Source of the DNA: Tildeniella torsiva UHER 1998/13D
Lineage (GTDB): Bacteria > Cyanobacteriota > Cyanobacteriia > Phormidesmidales > Phormidesmidaceae
Direction of reading: 5' to 3'
Length of the DNA: 64,000 nt
Assembly (NCBI GenBank): GCA_019358835.1
Contig: JAHHIH010000002.1
Coordinates: forward strand, 1 to 64,000
Part shown: in pieces, positions 46,599 through 55,485 of the stretch
Numbering within the stretch: the stretch's first letter is position 1
How the letters are laid out: each line of letters opens with the position of its first letter
The notes under the pieces: generated by a model
What the model was told of the DNA's origin: nothing
What the model saw: only the letters and a program-made list of their open reading frames with translations
Databases searched by the model: none
Program-made: the position numbers and the translations under genes

Positions 46599-46629
46599 AA
46601 AAGGGGGCCGCGATCGCGCCCCCCTTTTT
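46599..46629 (+). terminator. Rho-independent terminator of gap2
   Basis: AAAAGGGGG pairs with CCCCCTTTT across a loop containing CGCGATCGCG, with a T run at the 3' end, 40 bases after the stop codon. An embedded HIP1-like CGATCG makes the loop palindromic. Confidence 0.8.
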
Positions 46630-46662
46630 GCGTTTTAGAGAGGAAATTTTAGGCGTGATGGA

Positions 46663-47619
46663 CTACATCGAGGACAGCTCGGGCCGCAGCACCGCCACCC
46701 GAGCTTCACTCAGGGCAACATAGCTGCGCTTGAGGTCATCGAGCAGAACAGCGGCCCCTTTGGTGTCGCCCAGGGCGCAGGCGATCGACAGGTGGTGCTG
46801 AAGGTGCACGATCGCCCGGTTGTGATCGCCCATGGCAATGCTGGCCTGGGTGAGCTGGGTGAGAATACGGCGGTTAGTGCGGTTGTCGGTAGCCCCCTCG
46901 CCGCTTTCGCTGACGGTTAAGAAGCGCTCGTAGCAGTCGATGGCCTGGGGATACTCCCGCAGGGTGAGGTAGGTGTTGCCCAGGTTCTGCAAAATTTGCA
47001 GCTTGGTGGTGCGATCGCCCAAACTGGTGGCCATCATCAGGCTGGCTTCGTAGAGGGTGGCGGCCTGACGGGTCAGCCCCTTGGCGCGATAGATCATGGC
47101 CAGGTTGTTGAGCGATCGCATTTCGCCGGGGCGATCGCCAATTTTTTTCGCTAGGGTCAGACTCTGGCCCATGTACTCTAAGGCCCGCTGGAGGTTGCCC
47201 AGGTGGCGGTAGCTGTTGCCTAGATGGCCCAGGGTCTGCTGCATCAGGGCATCGTCGCCCAGCTCACGGGCAATGCGCAGGCACTGCCGCCCGTAGTCTG
47301 CCGCCCACAGGTAGTCGGCCACCCGGTAGTACAGGCTGGCCAGGGTGAGCAGTACCTTGGCCTGGCGCTCCTTGTCCCCCAGGTTGCGGTAGCTCTGAAG
47401 CGCCTGCTGCAACAGGGACAGGGCTGGGGTGTACTGCCCCTGCCGCAGGTGGGCTAAACCTTGCTTCAGCCATTGGGAAGCTTCTGCTGCCTGGCACTGG
47501 TGGTAGCCCTCAGCAATGCGCTCGGCCTGGGCGAGCAGCGATGGATCGCGGGGCACGCGTACCGTGGTCTCGTCGGCAAGAATATAGGTGGGGCGAATGG
47601 GAGGCATAGAGGAAGTCAT
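46663..47619 (-). CDS. Tetratricopeptide repeat protein
   Basis: 318-aa protein with about five to six TPR units (e.g. GKYTPALSLLQQALQSYRNLGD, ALEYMGQSLTLAKKIGD, QAIDCYERFLTVSES), the pattern of scaffold proteins. The last ~40 residues have no repeat. The first ~45 residues are unstructured. No signal peptide, so cytosolic. Partner unknown. Single gene convergent with gap2. Confidence 0.87.
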   Translation of the reverse strand: MTSSMPPIRPTYILADETTVRVPRDPSLLAQAERIAEGYHQCQAAEASQWLKQGLAHLRQGQYTPALSLLQQALQSYRNLGDKERQAKVLLTLASLYYRVADYLWAADYGRQCLRIARELGDDALMQQTLGHLGNSYRHLGNLQRALEYMGQSLTLAKKIGDRPGEMRSLNNLAMIYRAKGLTRQAATLYEASLMMATSLGDRTTKLQILQNLGNTYLTLREYPQAIDCYERFLTVSESGEGATDNRTNRRILTQLTQASIAMGDHNRAIVHLQHHLSIACALGDTKGAAVLLDDLKRSYVALSEARVAVLRPELSSM

Positions 47620-47986
47620 AGGCCGAAGCCGCAGAGCTGCTGCGGTAGCGTTTATCGAAGTGTCATAACGGTGAGGGAATCAGGTAGATCGCGTTGTCTT
47701 AATCGTAGGTTTATGAACCTCAAGGTGACACCGTGCTATTACGACATCTTCACGAGGGAAGACCCCACCTCCTGCGCAAATCAACTGATCTGGACTCGGT
47801 TTATGGGAATAAAAATGTCGTTTTCTCAGCTCAGTTAAGCGATTGGCATTAGGCCGGTGCGGAACCTACGTAAAGCGCTATTGCCGCCTCTGTAGTCTCA
47901 CGGGGCGTTGGTTTGCCGTTCCTGCTTGGGTGAAGACGGCTGCCACTGATTACACTGGAGAAGCTTCATTATGTGTAACGCTGCCT

Positions 47987-49606
47987 GTGCCCTCCCTCCC
48001 CCTTCAGGATGAAACCCTGCTGTTTGAGCCCGCTACCCCCTCGGAGGATGCGCTGTCCGTGGTGTTCGCTTTCCCCAACGAGTACAGCGTGGGCATTACC
48101 AGCTTGGGCTATCAGGTGGTGTGGGCCACCCTGGCCCGCCGCGCCGATATCAGCGTCAGTCGGCTGTTCACCGATGGCCATGAGCCGCTGCCTGCCGTGG
48201 TGGATGTGCTGGGCTTTTCACTGTCCTGGGAATTGGACTACGCCAACCTGCTGACGCTGCTAGAGCAGCTCGATATTCCGCTGTTTGCGGGCGATCGCAC
48301 CGCCGATCACCCCTTGGTCTTTGGCGGAGGCCCGGTGCTCACGGCCAACCCCGAGCCCTTTGCTGACTTCTTCGACGTGATTTTGCTGGGGGATGGCGAG
48401 ACTCTATTAGATGACTTTTTTGATGCCTTGGTTGAGCTAAAGGCTGCTTCCCGTGCTGAAACCCTGCGCCGCTTAGCGAGGGTGCCGGGCATTTATGTCC
48501 CTTCTCTGTACGAGGTTACTTACGATGGGCCGACGGGGGGTGTCCGGGCGATCGCGCCAGTAGATGACGATATCCCCGCTGCGGTACAAAAGCAGACCTA
48601 TCGGGGCAATGTGCTGTCGGCTTCGACCGTGGTTACCCCCCACGCCGCCTGGGAAAACATTTTTATGGTGGAGGTGGTGCGCAGCTGTCCAGAGATGTGC
48701 CGCTTTTGCCTGGCTAGCTATCTGACGCTGCCCTTTCGCCCCGCCAGTCTAGAAGAATCCCTAATGCCCGCCATTGAGCAAGGGCTTGCGGTCACCAGTC
48801 GCTTGGGATTGCTCGGGGCTTCAGTGACCCAGCATCCCGAGTTTGACCAGCTGCTTGACTATTTAAATCGGCCCCAGTTCGACGATGTACGGATCAGCCT
48901 TTCCTCGGTTCGGACCAACACCGTCACCCCTAAGCTGGCTGAGACCCTGACCCGTCACGACAGCCGCTCGATCACCATTGCGATCGAGAGTGGGTCAGAG
49001 CGGGTGCGCCAGATCGTCAACAAAAAACTCGAAACCGACGACATCGAGCGCGCCGCCGTCAACGCCAAGGCCGGGGGGCTCAGCGCCATGAAGCTCTACG
49101 GCATGGCGGGCATACCGGGTGAGACTATGGATGATCTGGAGCAAACCGTCGCCCTGATGCGGCGGCTCAAGAAAGCCGCCCCCGGCCTGCGGCTCACCTT
49201 TGGGTGCAGCACCTTTGTGCCCAAGGCCCACACCCCGTTTCAGTGGTGCGGGGTCAACCGCGAGGCCGAGAAACGGCTCAAGTATCTGCAAAAGCACCTG
49301 CGCTCAAAGGGCATCGACTTTCGGCCCGAGAGCTACAACTGGTCGGTAATACAGGCGCTGATTTCGCGGGGCGATCGCCGCCTCGCCCCCCTGCTAGAGC
49401 GGGTACGCCACTACGGCGATAGCTTAGGCAGCTACCGCCGCGCCTTCAAAGACTTCCAGGGCCAGATTCCGCCGCTAGACTACTACGTCCACGAAGACTG
49501 GGATCTCGATCAACCCCTGCCCTGGGATCACCTGCTGGGGCCGCTGCCAAAGGCGACTCTACAAAAGCACTTTGACTCGGCTGGGGTAGAAGCCGTACCC
49601 GCTTAA
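47987..49606 (+). CDS. B12-binding-type radical SAM protein
   Basis: 539-aa radical SAM enzyme of the TIGR03960-like group. The CxxxCxxC cluster motif is CPEMCRFC (about residue 230), preceded by a B12-binding-like Rossmann domain (YSVGITSLGYQVVW, VVDVLGFSLSWELDY, FGGGPVLTANPEPFA, VILLGDGE). The SAM-binding GESG-like region is IAIESGSERVRQ. Function in cyanobacteria unknown. The start is uncertain: the frame is open from 47843, and GTGs at 47930 and 47987 are candidates; I take the one nearest the conserved region. Confidence 0.85.
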   Translation: MPSLPLQDETLLFEPATPSEDALSVVFAFPNEYSVGITSLGYQVVWATLARRADISVSRLFTDGHEPLPAVVDVLGFSLSWELDYANLLTLLEQLDIPLFAGDRTADHPLVFGGGPVLTANPEPFADFFDVILLGDGETLLDDFFDALVELKAASRAETLRRLARVPGIYVPSLYEVTYDGPTGGVRAIAPVDDDIPAAVQKQTYRGNVLSASTVVTPHAAWENIFMVEVVRSCPEMCRFCLASYLTLPFRPASLEESLMPAIEQGLAVTSRLGLLGASVTQHPEFDQLLDYLNRPQFDDVRISLSSVRTNTVTPKLAETLTRHDSRSITIAIESGSERVRQIVNKKLETDDIERAAVNAKAGGLSAMKLYGMAGIPGETMDDLEQTVALMRRLKKAAPGLRLTFGCSTFVPKAHTPFQWCGVNREAEKRLKYLQKHLRSKGIDFRPESYNWSVIQALISRGDRRLAPLLERVRHYGDSLGSYRRAFKDFQGQIPPLDYYVHEDWDLDQPLPWDHLLGPLPKATLQKHFDSAGVEAVPA

Positions 49607-49651
49607 CGACAGAATGCTCTGGCAAATCGGCAACCTCGGCTCTGAGTCCAG

Positions 49652-50149
49652 TTAGGGGCTGATGACCTCACCCAGGGTTTGCTCGTATTCCTCCAAAGCC
49701 GCCAGCACCGCTTCTAGCTCTCGGCGGTGGGGTGCACTGGGGTCGAGCTGATATCGGAGCCGGGCTTTTCGGTAGCGTATTTCCTGTCGATCGCGTCGAG
49801 TTTCGCGTCGATCGCGTCGAGCTTCGCGTCTTGCTCCCTCAGCTTCTCGTCTTCCTCTCTCAGCTTCGCGTTCTGCTCTCTCAGCTTCGCGGTCTCGTGC
49901 TTCAGTCTCGCGGTCTCCTTCTCGATTTCGACGGTTCCACTCAACGCCGAAATTAGCCAGTGTAGCCAGGAGGGCTGCCACAGTGAGTCGGTTGCTCCAG
50001 AGTTGGGGCTGGGCGACGGCGCTGAGGAATTGGAAGTCTTGTTGGTCATAAAACCGGAGGAATGCGACGGCAATAGCGAGAACTGTCACCAGACTGCCGG
50101 GAAGCAGGCCCAAAAAGTTAATCCACACCTGACGGCTGAGCAATTTCAT
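49652..50149 (-). CDS. Membrane protein with charged coiled-coil tail
   Basis: 165-aa protein with two N-terminal membrane helices (LLPGSLVTVLAIAVAFLRF; LTVAALLATLANFGVEW) followed by a ~60-residue Arg/Glu-rich coiled coil and a conserved-looking C-terminal segment (RRELEAVLAALEEYEQTLGEVI). The coiled coil is encoded by a 21-bp tandem repeat, so the -1 frame (49714-50073) also reads as a heptad coiled coil; membrane segments and a sensible C-terminus favour this frame. ATG 50149 is preferred to 50194. No family recognised. Confidence 0.65.
   Translation of the reverse strand: MKLLSRQVWINFLGLLPGSLVTVLAIAVAFLRFYDQQDFQFLSAVAQPQLWSNRLTVAALLATLANFGVEWNRRNREGDRETEARDREAERAEREAERGRREAEGARREARRDRRETRRDRQEIRYRKARLRYQLDPSAPHRRELEAVLAALEEYEQTLGEVISP
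49786..49930. repeat. 21-bp tandem repeat in the coiled-coil gene
   Basis: About six units of 21 bp, read on the plus strand as variants of CTCTCAGCTTCGCGTTCTG. The period equals one heptad. Copy-number changes would not shift the frame. Confidence 0.7.
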
Positions 50150-50273
50150 TTTACGCCATCTCACCTTGGCCCTGGGGCGACCCACGCAGAGCAAGTCTTG
50201 CTAAGGATTCCCCAGCTGAGGGCCGACGGCGCACTGGGGTTGAACCAGGCAGGGCAACGAGGGGGATTCTGCG

Positions 50274-50786
50274 TTACCGGCAGCCCAAACTATCCCTGGT
50301 CGCCACCCCGGTGGTCTCATTCACGCCGTCGGCGTACTTGCACATCTGGGCGGTCTGAAAGCGATCGACGATCGCCCCCGAAAAATCAGCCCCGGTGATA
50401 TTGGCATCGCCAAAGCTGCTGCTGGTGAGCAGGGCATCGATAAAGATAGCGTTAGAGAGGTCAGCGCCGTCGAAAATGACGCGATCGGCAAAGGTGCCTG
50501 TCAGGTTGGCCCCAGCCAGGTTGGCCCGCAAAAACGACGCCTTGGTGAGAATGGTTTTGCTCAGGTCGGCTTTCTCAAAGTTGGCCTCCCGCATCTCTGC
50601 CGCCGCAAAGGAGGTGCCCGAAAGCTTCTTGCCTGAGAAATCACGGAAGCTGAGGTCGGTGAGGGTGTAATCGACCGTATTGTCTTGGGCATGGGCAGTG
50701 GGGGCAACACCGAGCCACCCGGCGACCATGACGACCAGGGCGCAGACAATCGCAAAGGCTTGGGGGAGGGGGAGAAACATATCCAA
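50274..50786 (-). CDS. Pentapeptide-repeat protein, probably lumenal or periplasmic
   Basis: 170 aa with a signal peptide (AFAIVCALVVMVAGWLGVAPTAHAQ, cleavage after AHA) and about 15 A(D/N)LxX-type pentapeptides (FEKADLSKTILTKASFLRAN…) forming a quadrilateral beta helix, then a C-terminal Cys-containing tail (MCKYADG…LGCR). Similar in plan to thylakoid-lumen pentapeptide proteins of plants. Function unknown. Single gene. Confidence 0.88.
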   Translation of the reverse strand: MDMFLPLPQAFAIVCALVVMVAGWLGVAPTAHAQDNTVDYTLTDLSFRDFSGKKLSGTSFAAAEMREANFEKADLSKTILTKASFLRANLAGANLTGTFADRVIFDGADLSNAIFIDALLTSSSFGDANITGADFSGAIVDRFQTAQMCKYADGVNETTGVATRDSLGCR

Positions 50787-50939
50787 GGCATCTGTAAGGG
50801 GGCAAAGGGCGCTAGACCGTGCCCATAGAATTTCAGATCTAGGGCTTGATTGGCACGCTGCGCTTTGCTCATCCTACAAAGTTTTAGGGCAAAGTTCTGG
50901 GGCGAAGTTTTGGGGCTGTGCCGTAGGGGAGTTAGAGCC

Positions 50940-51359
50940 TTAAAGAATAGAATTCAGGGCAGTCTGTAGGTGCTCAGGGAGGCGGCGCAGTATCCGGCGA
51001 GTTGCGAAATCTACTGGAGCTAGGGTGACGGTGCCTTCGATGCAGGTTTCTTGGGTGGCGGCGTTTTGAATGTCGTAGTGCCAGACAAAGCGGACTCCTT
51101 TGGTGGGTTTAAGGTGGGCTTTGACTAAAGCTGTGTCGCCTAGGGTGAGCGATCGCCGATACTTCAACCCCAAATCCACCACGGGCAAATCGACCCCGGC
51201 CTTGACCCAGTCGGTAAAGGTGAGCCCGCAGTTGCTGAGATAGTTCACCCGAGCTTCCTCCATCCAGGCAATGTAGGTACCGTGCCAGACAACGCCTGCG
51301 TAATCGGTGTGGTGGGGTTGTACTACGACTCGGTGCTCATACCAATGGGACTGTTTCAT
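50940..51359 (-). CDS. Acyl-CoA thioesterase (4HBT hotdog fold)
   Basis: 139-aa hotdog thioesterase with the 4HBT catalytic motif HHTDYAGVVWHGTYIAWMEEAR (Asp in HTDYAG). In cyanobacteria a protein of this type (DHNA-CoA thioesterase) serves phylloquinone synthesis; this one may do so or act on other acyl-CoAs. No men genes adjoin it. Length normal. Confidence 0.82.
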   Translation of the reverse strand: MKQSHWYEHRVVVQPHHTDYAGVVWHGTYIAWMEEARVNYLSNCGLTFTDWVKAGVDLPVVDLGLKYRRSLTLGDTALVKAHLKPTKGVRFVWHYDIQNAATQETCIEGTVTLAPVDFATRRILRRLPEHLQTALNSIL

Positions 51360-51592
51360 CTATAAGCCCAACCAGCGGGCGAACTCTACTACAAATTATG
51401 AATCGCGCCAAAATAGGCTCAAAACCAGTGCCTATGATGGTTGAGAACACCTTAGCTCAGTTTTATATCCCGTTGAGCCGATGGTCTTAGACGGTTGGGA
51501 GAGGGCATCACCTCAGGCTTTCTGCATCGAGACCTGCCCTTGGACACCGGCCCATCCTTCTTAACCCTTGAGCTCAACCACACGAGGACACC

Positions 51593-52447
51593 ATGATCGA
51601 AAAAATTCTTTTGGCCGACTCTGGCACTGGCAACACCGAAGCCATGATGAAAGCACTAATGGAAATTCCGTTAGTGCAGCGAGCCTCGGTGACGGTGCTG
51701 CACGTGGTGCCATCCCAGGTGTCTGCGGAGACCATGGCCGAGCGCTGGGAGGCTGGGGGTCGCACCCTGGCCAATGCCATTACCAACCTCAACCTTGACC
51801 CTAGCCGAGTCAACGCCGTGCTGCGGGAGGGCGATCCTAAAGATGTGGTGATTCAGGTGGCCGACGAGGTCGATGCCGATCTGATCATTATGGGCTCACG
51901 CGGGTTGCAAGGGCTCAAGGCAATTCTCGAAAATTCTGTCAGCCAGTACGTGTTTCAGCTGTCGTCGAGGCCCATGCTGCTGGTCAAAGACGATCTCTAC
52001 AGCATTCGCCCCATGAAGCGGGTGATGGTCGCCATGGATAAATCTGACTCAGCGCGCGAAGGGCTAAACATTGCTATTTCTCTGCTGCGCGACGTTAAGG
52101 GCGGTGAGCTGACCCTGGTGCATACGGTCTCTAGCCTGAAAACCAAGCCTTTTGATGTGGCCACCGCCGACCCTAACCAAGACCCCATTTTGACAGCGGC
52201 GGCGGCTGAAGCGAAACGGTATGGCATCGCCTATAAGCTGTCGGCCCCTGAGGGTAAGCCAGGTCGCCGCATCTGCCAACTGGCCGAAGAGCGCAATGTG
52301 GATCTGATTATTCTGGGCTCCCCCGATCGCCGTCCGACCATTGCCAAGGGCCTGCCCGACCTAGACAAGATACTGGGCGAGTCGCTGACCGACTTCGTGC
52401 GGGTGTACGCCCCTTGCCCAGTGCTCTTGACCCGGATGGCAGGCTAG
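51593..52447 (+). CDS. Tandem-domain universal stress protein
   Basis: 284 aa made of two Usp domains. The first starts IEKILLADSGTG and ends with an ATP-site GSRGLQGLKAILENSVS; the second (from ~142: KRVMVAMDKSDSA) has ILGSPDRRPTIAKGLPDLDKILGESLTDFV with a longer insert, so its ATP site may be degenerate. Single gene, distinct from the one-domain Usp at 25537. Confidence 0.9.
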   Translation: MIEKILLADSGTGNTEAMMKALMEIPLVQRASVTVLHVVPSQVSAETMAERWEAGGRTLANAITNLNLDPSRVNAVLREGDPKDVVIQVADEVDADLIIMGSRGLQGLKAILENSVSQYVFQLSSRPMLLVKDDLYSIRPMKRVMVAMDKSDSAREGLNIAISLLRDVKGGELTLVHTVSSLKTKPFDVATADPNQDPILTAAAAEAKRYGIAYKLSAPEGKPGRRICQLAEERNVDLIILGSPDRRPTIAKGLPDLDKILGESLTDFVRVYAPCPVLLTRMAG

Positions 52448-52721
52448 ATGACGTTGACCATTGTGCCTTTACCCTGGCGGTAGAGGCGCTTGGGTTTAGA
52501 GTCTTGGCTTGATTCTGTGAAGGGCATGGCGTTGGGTAACTGCCTGTAAAAATTCGTAATGCAAACGATCGTCAAATAGGTCTAAGTTAAACAAATGTGG
52601 CTTTTGTCAGGGCATGTTACGGCTTCTCATAATTGAAGCCGGTCTGGCTGGCCAAGTATTGTCTAACCGAAACTCCGTTTAAACCTCACCTTTTAATTCA
52701 CCCTAGAGCGAGACAGTCAGC

Positions 52722-53438
52722 ATGAGCAGTAACCTATCCACCGAACTGCGCGAAGGCACCAAGAAAGCCCACACCATGGCCGAAAACATGGGCTTTGTGC
52801 GCTGCTTTTTGCGGGGTGTGGTTGAGAAGAACTCTTACCGCAAGCTGGTGGCCAACTTTTATTACGCCTACGCGGCGATGGAAGAGGAGCTAGAGCGCCA
52901 TAAAGACCATCCGGTCGTCTCTAAGATTTACTTCCCTGAGCTACACCGCAAGGCCTCGCTAGAGTCCGATCTGGCCTACTACTACGGCCCCAACTGGGCG
53001 AATGAAATTTCGATGACTCCTGGCGGTCAGCGCTACGTCGATCGCATTCGTGAAGTGGGCAACAGTGCGCCTGAGCTGTTGGTAAGCCATTCCTACACTC
53101 GCTACATTGGCGATCTGTCAGGTGGGCAAATTCTCAAGGGCATTGCTCAGCGGGCGATGAACCTCTCTGAGGGCGAGGGCACGGCGTTTTACGAGTTCCC
53201 TGAAATTTCGGATGAGAAGGCGTTTAAGGCCAAGTATCGCGAGTCGATGGATGCGGCTCCGGTGGATGATGCCATGATTGCCCGCATTGTCGAAGAGGCC
53301 AACGATGCCTTTGGCGTCAATATGCAGATGTTCCAAGAGCTGGAAGGAAATCTGATTAAGGCGATCGGTCAGATGCTGTTTAATACGCTGACCAGCCGTC
53401 GTCGTCGGGGCAGCACTGAGTTGGCTACCGCCGAGTAG
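52722..53438 (+). CDS. ho1: Heme oxygenase (ferredoxin-dependent)
   Basis: 238-aa HO1, which opens heme to biliverdin IXalpha, CO and iron, the first step to phycobilins. The proximal heme ligand His17 (EGTKKAHTMAEN) and the distal-helix GDLSGGQILKG motif are conserved. Length is typical of cyanobacterial HO1. No downstream pcyA or hemN in this window; it is followed by a 380-base repeat-bearing gap. Confidence 0.96.
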   Translation: MSSNLSTELREGTKKAHTMAENMGFVRCFLRGVVEKNSYRKLVANFYYAYAAMEEELERHKDHPVVSKIYFPELHRKASLESDLAYYYGPNWANEISMTPGGQRYVDRIREVGNSAPELLVSHSYTRYIGDLSGGQILKGIAQRAMNLSEGEGTAFYEFPEISDEKAFKAKYRESMDAAPVDDAMIARIVEEANDAFGVNMQMFQELEGNLIKAIGQMLFNTLTSRRRRGSTELATAE

Positions 53439-53818
53439 AATCTCCGGTTTATTCCAGACCGTTGATTTCTGTTTTCAACTACCGTATTGAGGAAGTGACT
53501 CACCGTCGCTTCCTCAATTTTTTGGAGCGTAGGGTGCATTCGCGCAGCAATGCACCGCCCTGGAGGAGATCCATTGGTCTTAAATCCAGATCTACCGCTG
53601 GGGGCGTTTCGATTGCCCCCAGACCCCATCGACCAGGGCCGTTCCGCCGCCCTGGACCCAACGGAAAGGATTGATCTGCCATCGGTTTAAACCTCTGTAT
53701 TGCCAATTGACTGATTCGCAGATCTGGTCGGTACTGTAGGGTGGGCATTGCCCACCATCTGATAAGACACTTGTAAGACAACCACCTGGTCGGGCTGGAG
53801 GGATAGCTGAGGTTAAAA
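53439..53818. other. Gene-free stretch with two palindromic repeats
   Basis: GGTGCATT/AATGCACC (53533-53540/53549-53556) and GGTGGGC/GCCCACC (53740-53746/53750-53756) are short palindromes of the GTAGGGTG type common between cyanobacterial genes. A minus-strand frame of 125 codons (53500-53877) runs into lnt and looks like chance. Confidence 0.5.
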
Positions 53819-55432
53819 GTGAAGGCAGTGGCAACGTTTGTTCGAAATCTTAACTCTGGCTGGAGTTGGCGACACACAGGTCTAGTTGCCCTCAGCGGGG
53901 TTTTGATGGCGCTGGCGCTGCCGCCATGGAGTCTTTGGCCATTGGCCTGGGTAGGGCTGGTGCCGCTGTGGTGGGTAGTGTTAGCGACGCCCTCAATGGA
54001 GTTAGCAGCTACCTATGGTCTGCTGTGGGGGCTGGTGTATTACGGTATTTCGCTGGCGTGGATTACCCACCTGCACCCGTTGATGTGGATGGGGGTGCCC
54101 TGGGGAAGTAGCGTTGCGATCGCGCTTTCCTCCTGGCTCTTTATCGTTCTCTGGGGTTCTGTTTGTATTGCGGTGTGGGGTGGAACGATCGCCTGGGCTT
54201 CCCATCGCTGGCCTAAGCGCTCATTTTGGCTGGTGCTCACCGGTACTGCTCTGTGGTGCTTCCTCGAAGCGCTACGCAACCACAGTCCTCTCGACTGGTC
54301 GCCCCTCAGCCTCACCCAAAGCCCCAACAACCTGTGGATTTTGCACCTGGCTAGAGTTTCCGGGCCAGGAGCCATCACCGCCATTCTGGTCGCTACCAAC
54401 GGTCTCCTCGCCCTCGCCTTTTCCCCAGTCCCCAAGCTACTGGGCAGCCCGCCCCCATCCCCCCATCCCCCCATCCACTCATCCACCCGCCGCTCCCTGA
54501 CCCTCACAGCGATCGCACTAGTACTGCTCGGCCATACCCTCGGTGCTATCCTCTACGCCCGCACCGAGACCGTTCCCGCCAGCCAGTCCCTCACGTTGGG
54601 GCTGATTCAGGGCAATGTGCCCACCCGCGAGAAGCTCACGCCCCAGGGAGTCAACCAGGCATTAGAGGGCTACACCAGCGGCTACCGTTCCCTAGTGGCC
54701 CAGGGGGTAGATGCGGTGGTGACACCAGAAGGGGCGATGCCGCAGCTGTGGAATCCGAATGCGCCCCAGATTGCGGCCATCATTCGCATGGTGGAGCAAG
54801 CCGGAGTTCCCCTGTGGTTGGGGACGTTTGCGCCAGTGCTCGGGGAGGGGCGATCGCAGTACACCCAGAGCCTGCTCGAAATTCGCCCCAACGGCCAAAC
54901 CTACGGGCGCTACGACAAGGTGCAGCTAGTGCCCCTGGGAGAATACGTGCCATTTGAGGCGGTGCTGGGTCGCCTGATCAGTCGCCTGTCGCCGTTGGAT
55001 AGCTATCTGGTGCCAGGGGCAGCCGACCAGCGGTTTGTGACTAGCGTTGGCCAGGGCATTGTTGGCGTGTGCTACGAGTCGGCCTATAGCCGTCTGTTTC
55101 GCCAGCAGGTAAAAAGCGGCGGCGAGTTTATCGTCACCGCCTCTAACAACGACCCCTACCCGGTGTGGATGATGAGGCAGCACCACGGGTTTGACGTGCT
55201 GCGAGCGGTGGAGAGCGATCGCTGGGCGCTGCGCGTGACCAACACCGGGCTTTCTGGCCTGGTCGATCACCACGGTCGCACACTCTGGCTGGGAGAGCCC
55301 CACACCTACCTCACCCACCGCGCCGAGCTAGATCGTCGCCAGAGCCTCACCCCCTACATTCGCTGGGGCGACTGGCTGACGCCGCTGTTGGTGGGAGCAA
55401 CGCTGGTGCTGGGATGGGGCGATCGCCGCTGA
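53819..55432 (+). CDS. lnt: Apolipoprotein N-acyltransferase
   Basis: 537-aa Lnt, which N-acylates the lipoprotein N-terminal Cys in the membrane. About six to seven N-terminal helices precede a nitrilase-like periplasmic domain with the Glu-Lys-Cys triad: VTPEGAMPQ, YDKVQLVPLGEY and VGVCYESAYS. Start is GTG 53819. Between helices and catalytic domain there is a Pro/Ser-rich stretch (SPPPSPHPPIHSSTRRS) coded by an 8-bp repeat at 54449-54488; most Lnt proteins lack it. Confidence 0.93.
   Translation: MKAVATFVRNLNSGWSWRHTGLVALSGVLMALALPPWSLWPLAWVGLVPLWWVVLATPSMELAATYGLLWGLVYYGISLAWITHLHPLMWMGVPWGSSVAIALSSWLFIVLWGSVCIAVWGGTIAWASHRWPKRSFWLVLTGTALWCFLEALRNHSPLDWSPLSLTQSPNNLWILHLARVSGPGAITAILVATNGLLALAFSPVPKLLGSPPPSPHPPIHSSTRRSLTLTAIALVLLGHTLGAILYARTETVPASQSLTLGLIQGNVPTREKLTPQGVNQALEGYTSGYRSLVAQGVDAVVTPEGAMPQLWNPNAPQIAAIIRMVEQAGVPLWLGTFAPVLGEGRSQYTQSLLEIRPNGQTYGRYDKVQLVPLGEYVPFEAVLGRLISRLSPLDSYLVPGAADQRFVTSVGQGIVGVCYESAYSRLFRQQVKSGGEFIVTASNNDPYPVWMMRQHHGFDVLRAVESDRWALRVTNTGLSGLVDHHGRTLWLGEPHTYLTHRAELDRRQSLTPYIRWGDWLTPLLVGATLVLGWGDRR
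54449..54488. repeat. 8-bp microsatellite inside lnt
   Basis: Tandem CCCCCCAT-type units with a degenerate tail (CCACTCAT, CCACCCGC). Because 8 is not a multiple of 3, gain or loss of a unit would shift the lnt frame. Confidence 0.65.
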
Positions 55433-55485
55433 TATTAGTTTTGAGTTTTAGGTTTTGAGTGTTGAATTATTCCCCAATTCAAAAT

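Noticed and set aside
49714-50073. Alternative coiled-coil gene in the -1 frame
   Set aside because: It arises from the 21-bp repeat; the chosen frame has membrane helices and a better C-terminus.
53500-53877. 125-codon minus-strand frame
   Set aside because: Runs through palindromic repeats and into lnt; composition not protein-like.
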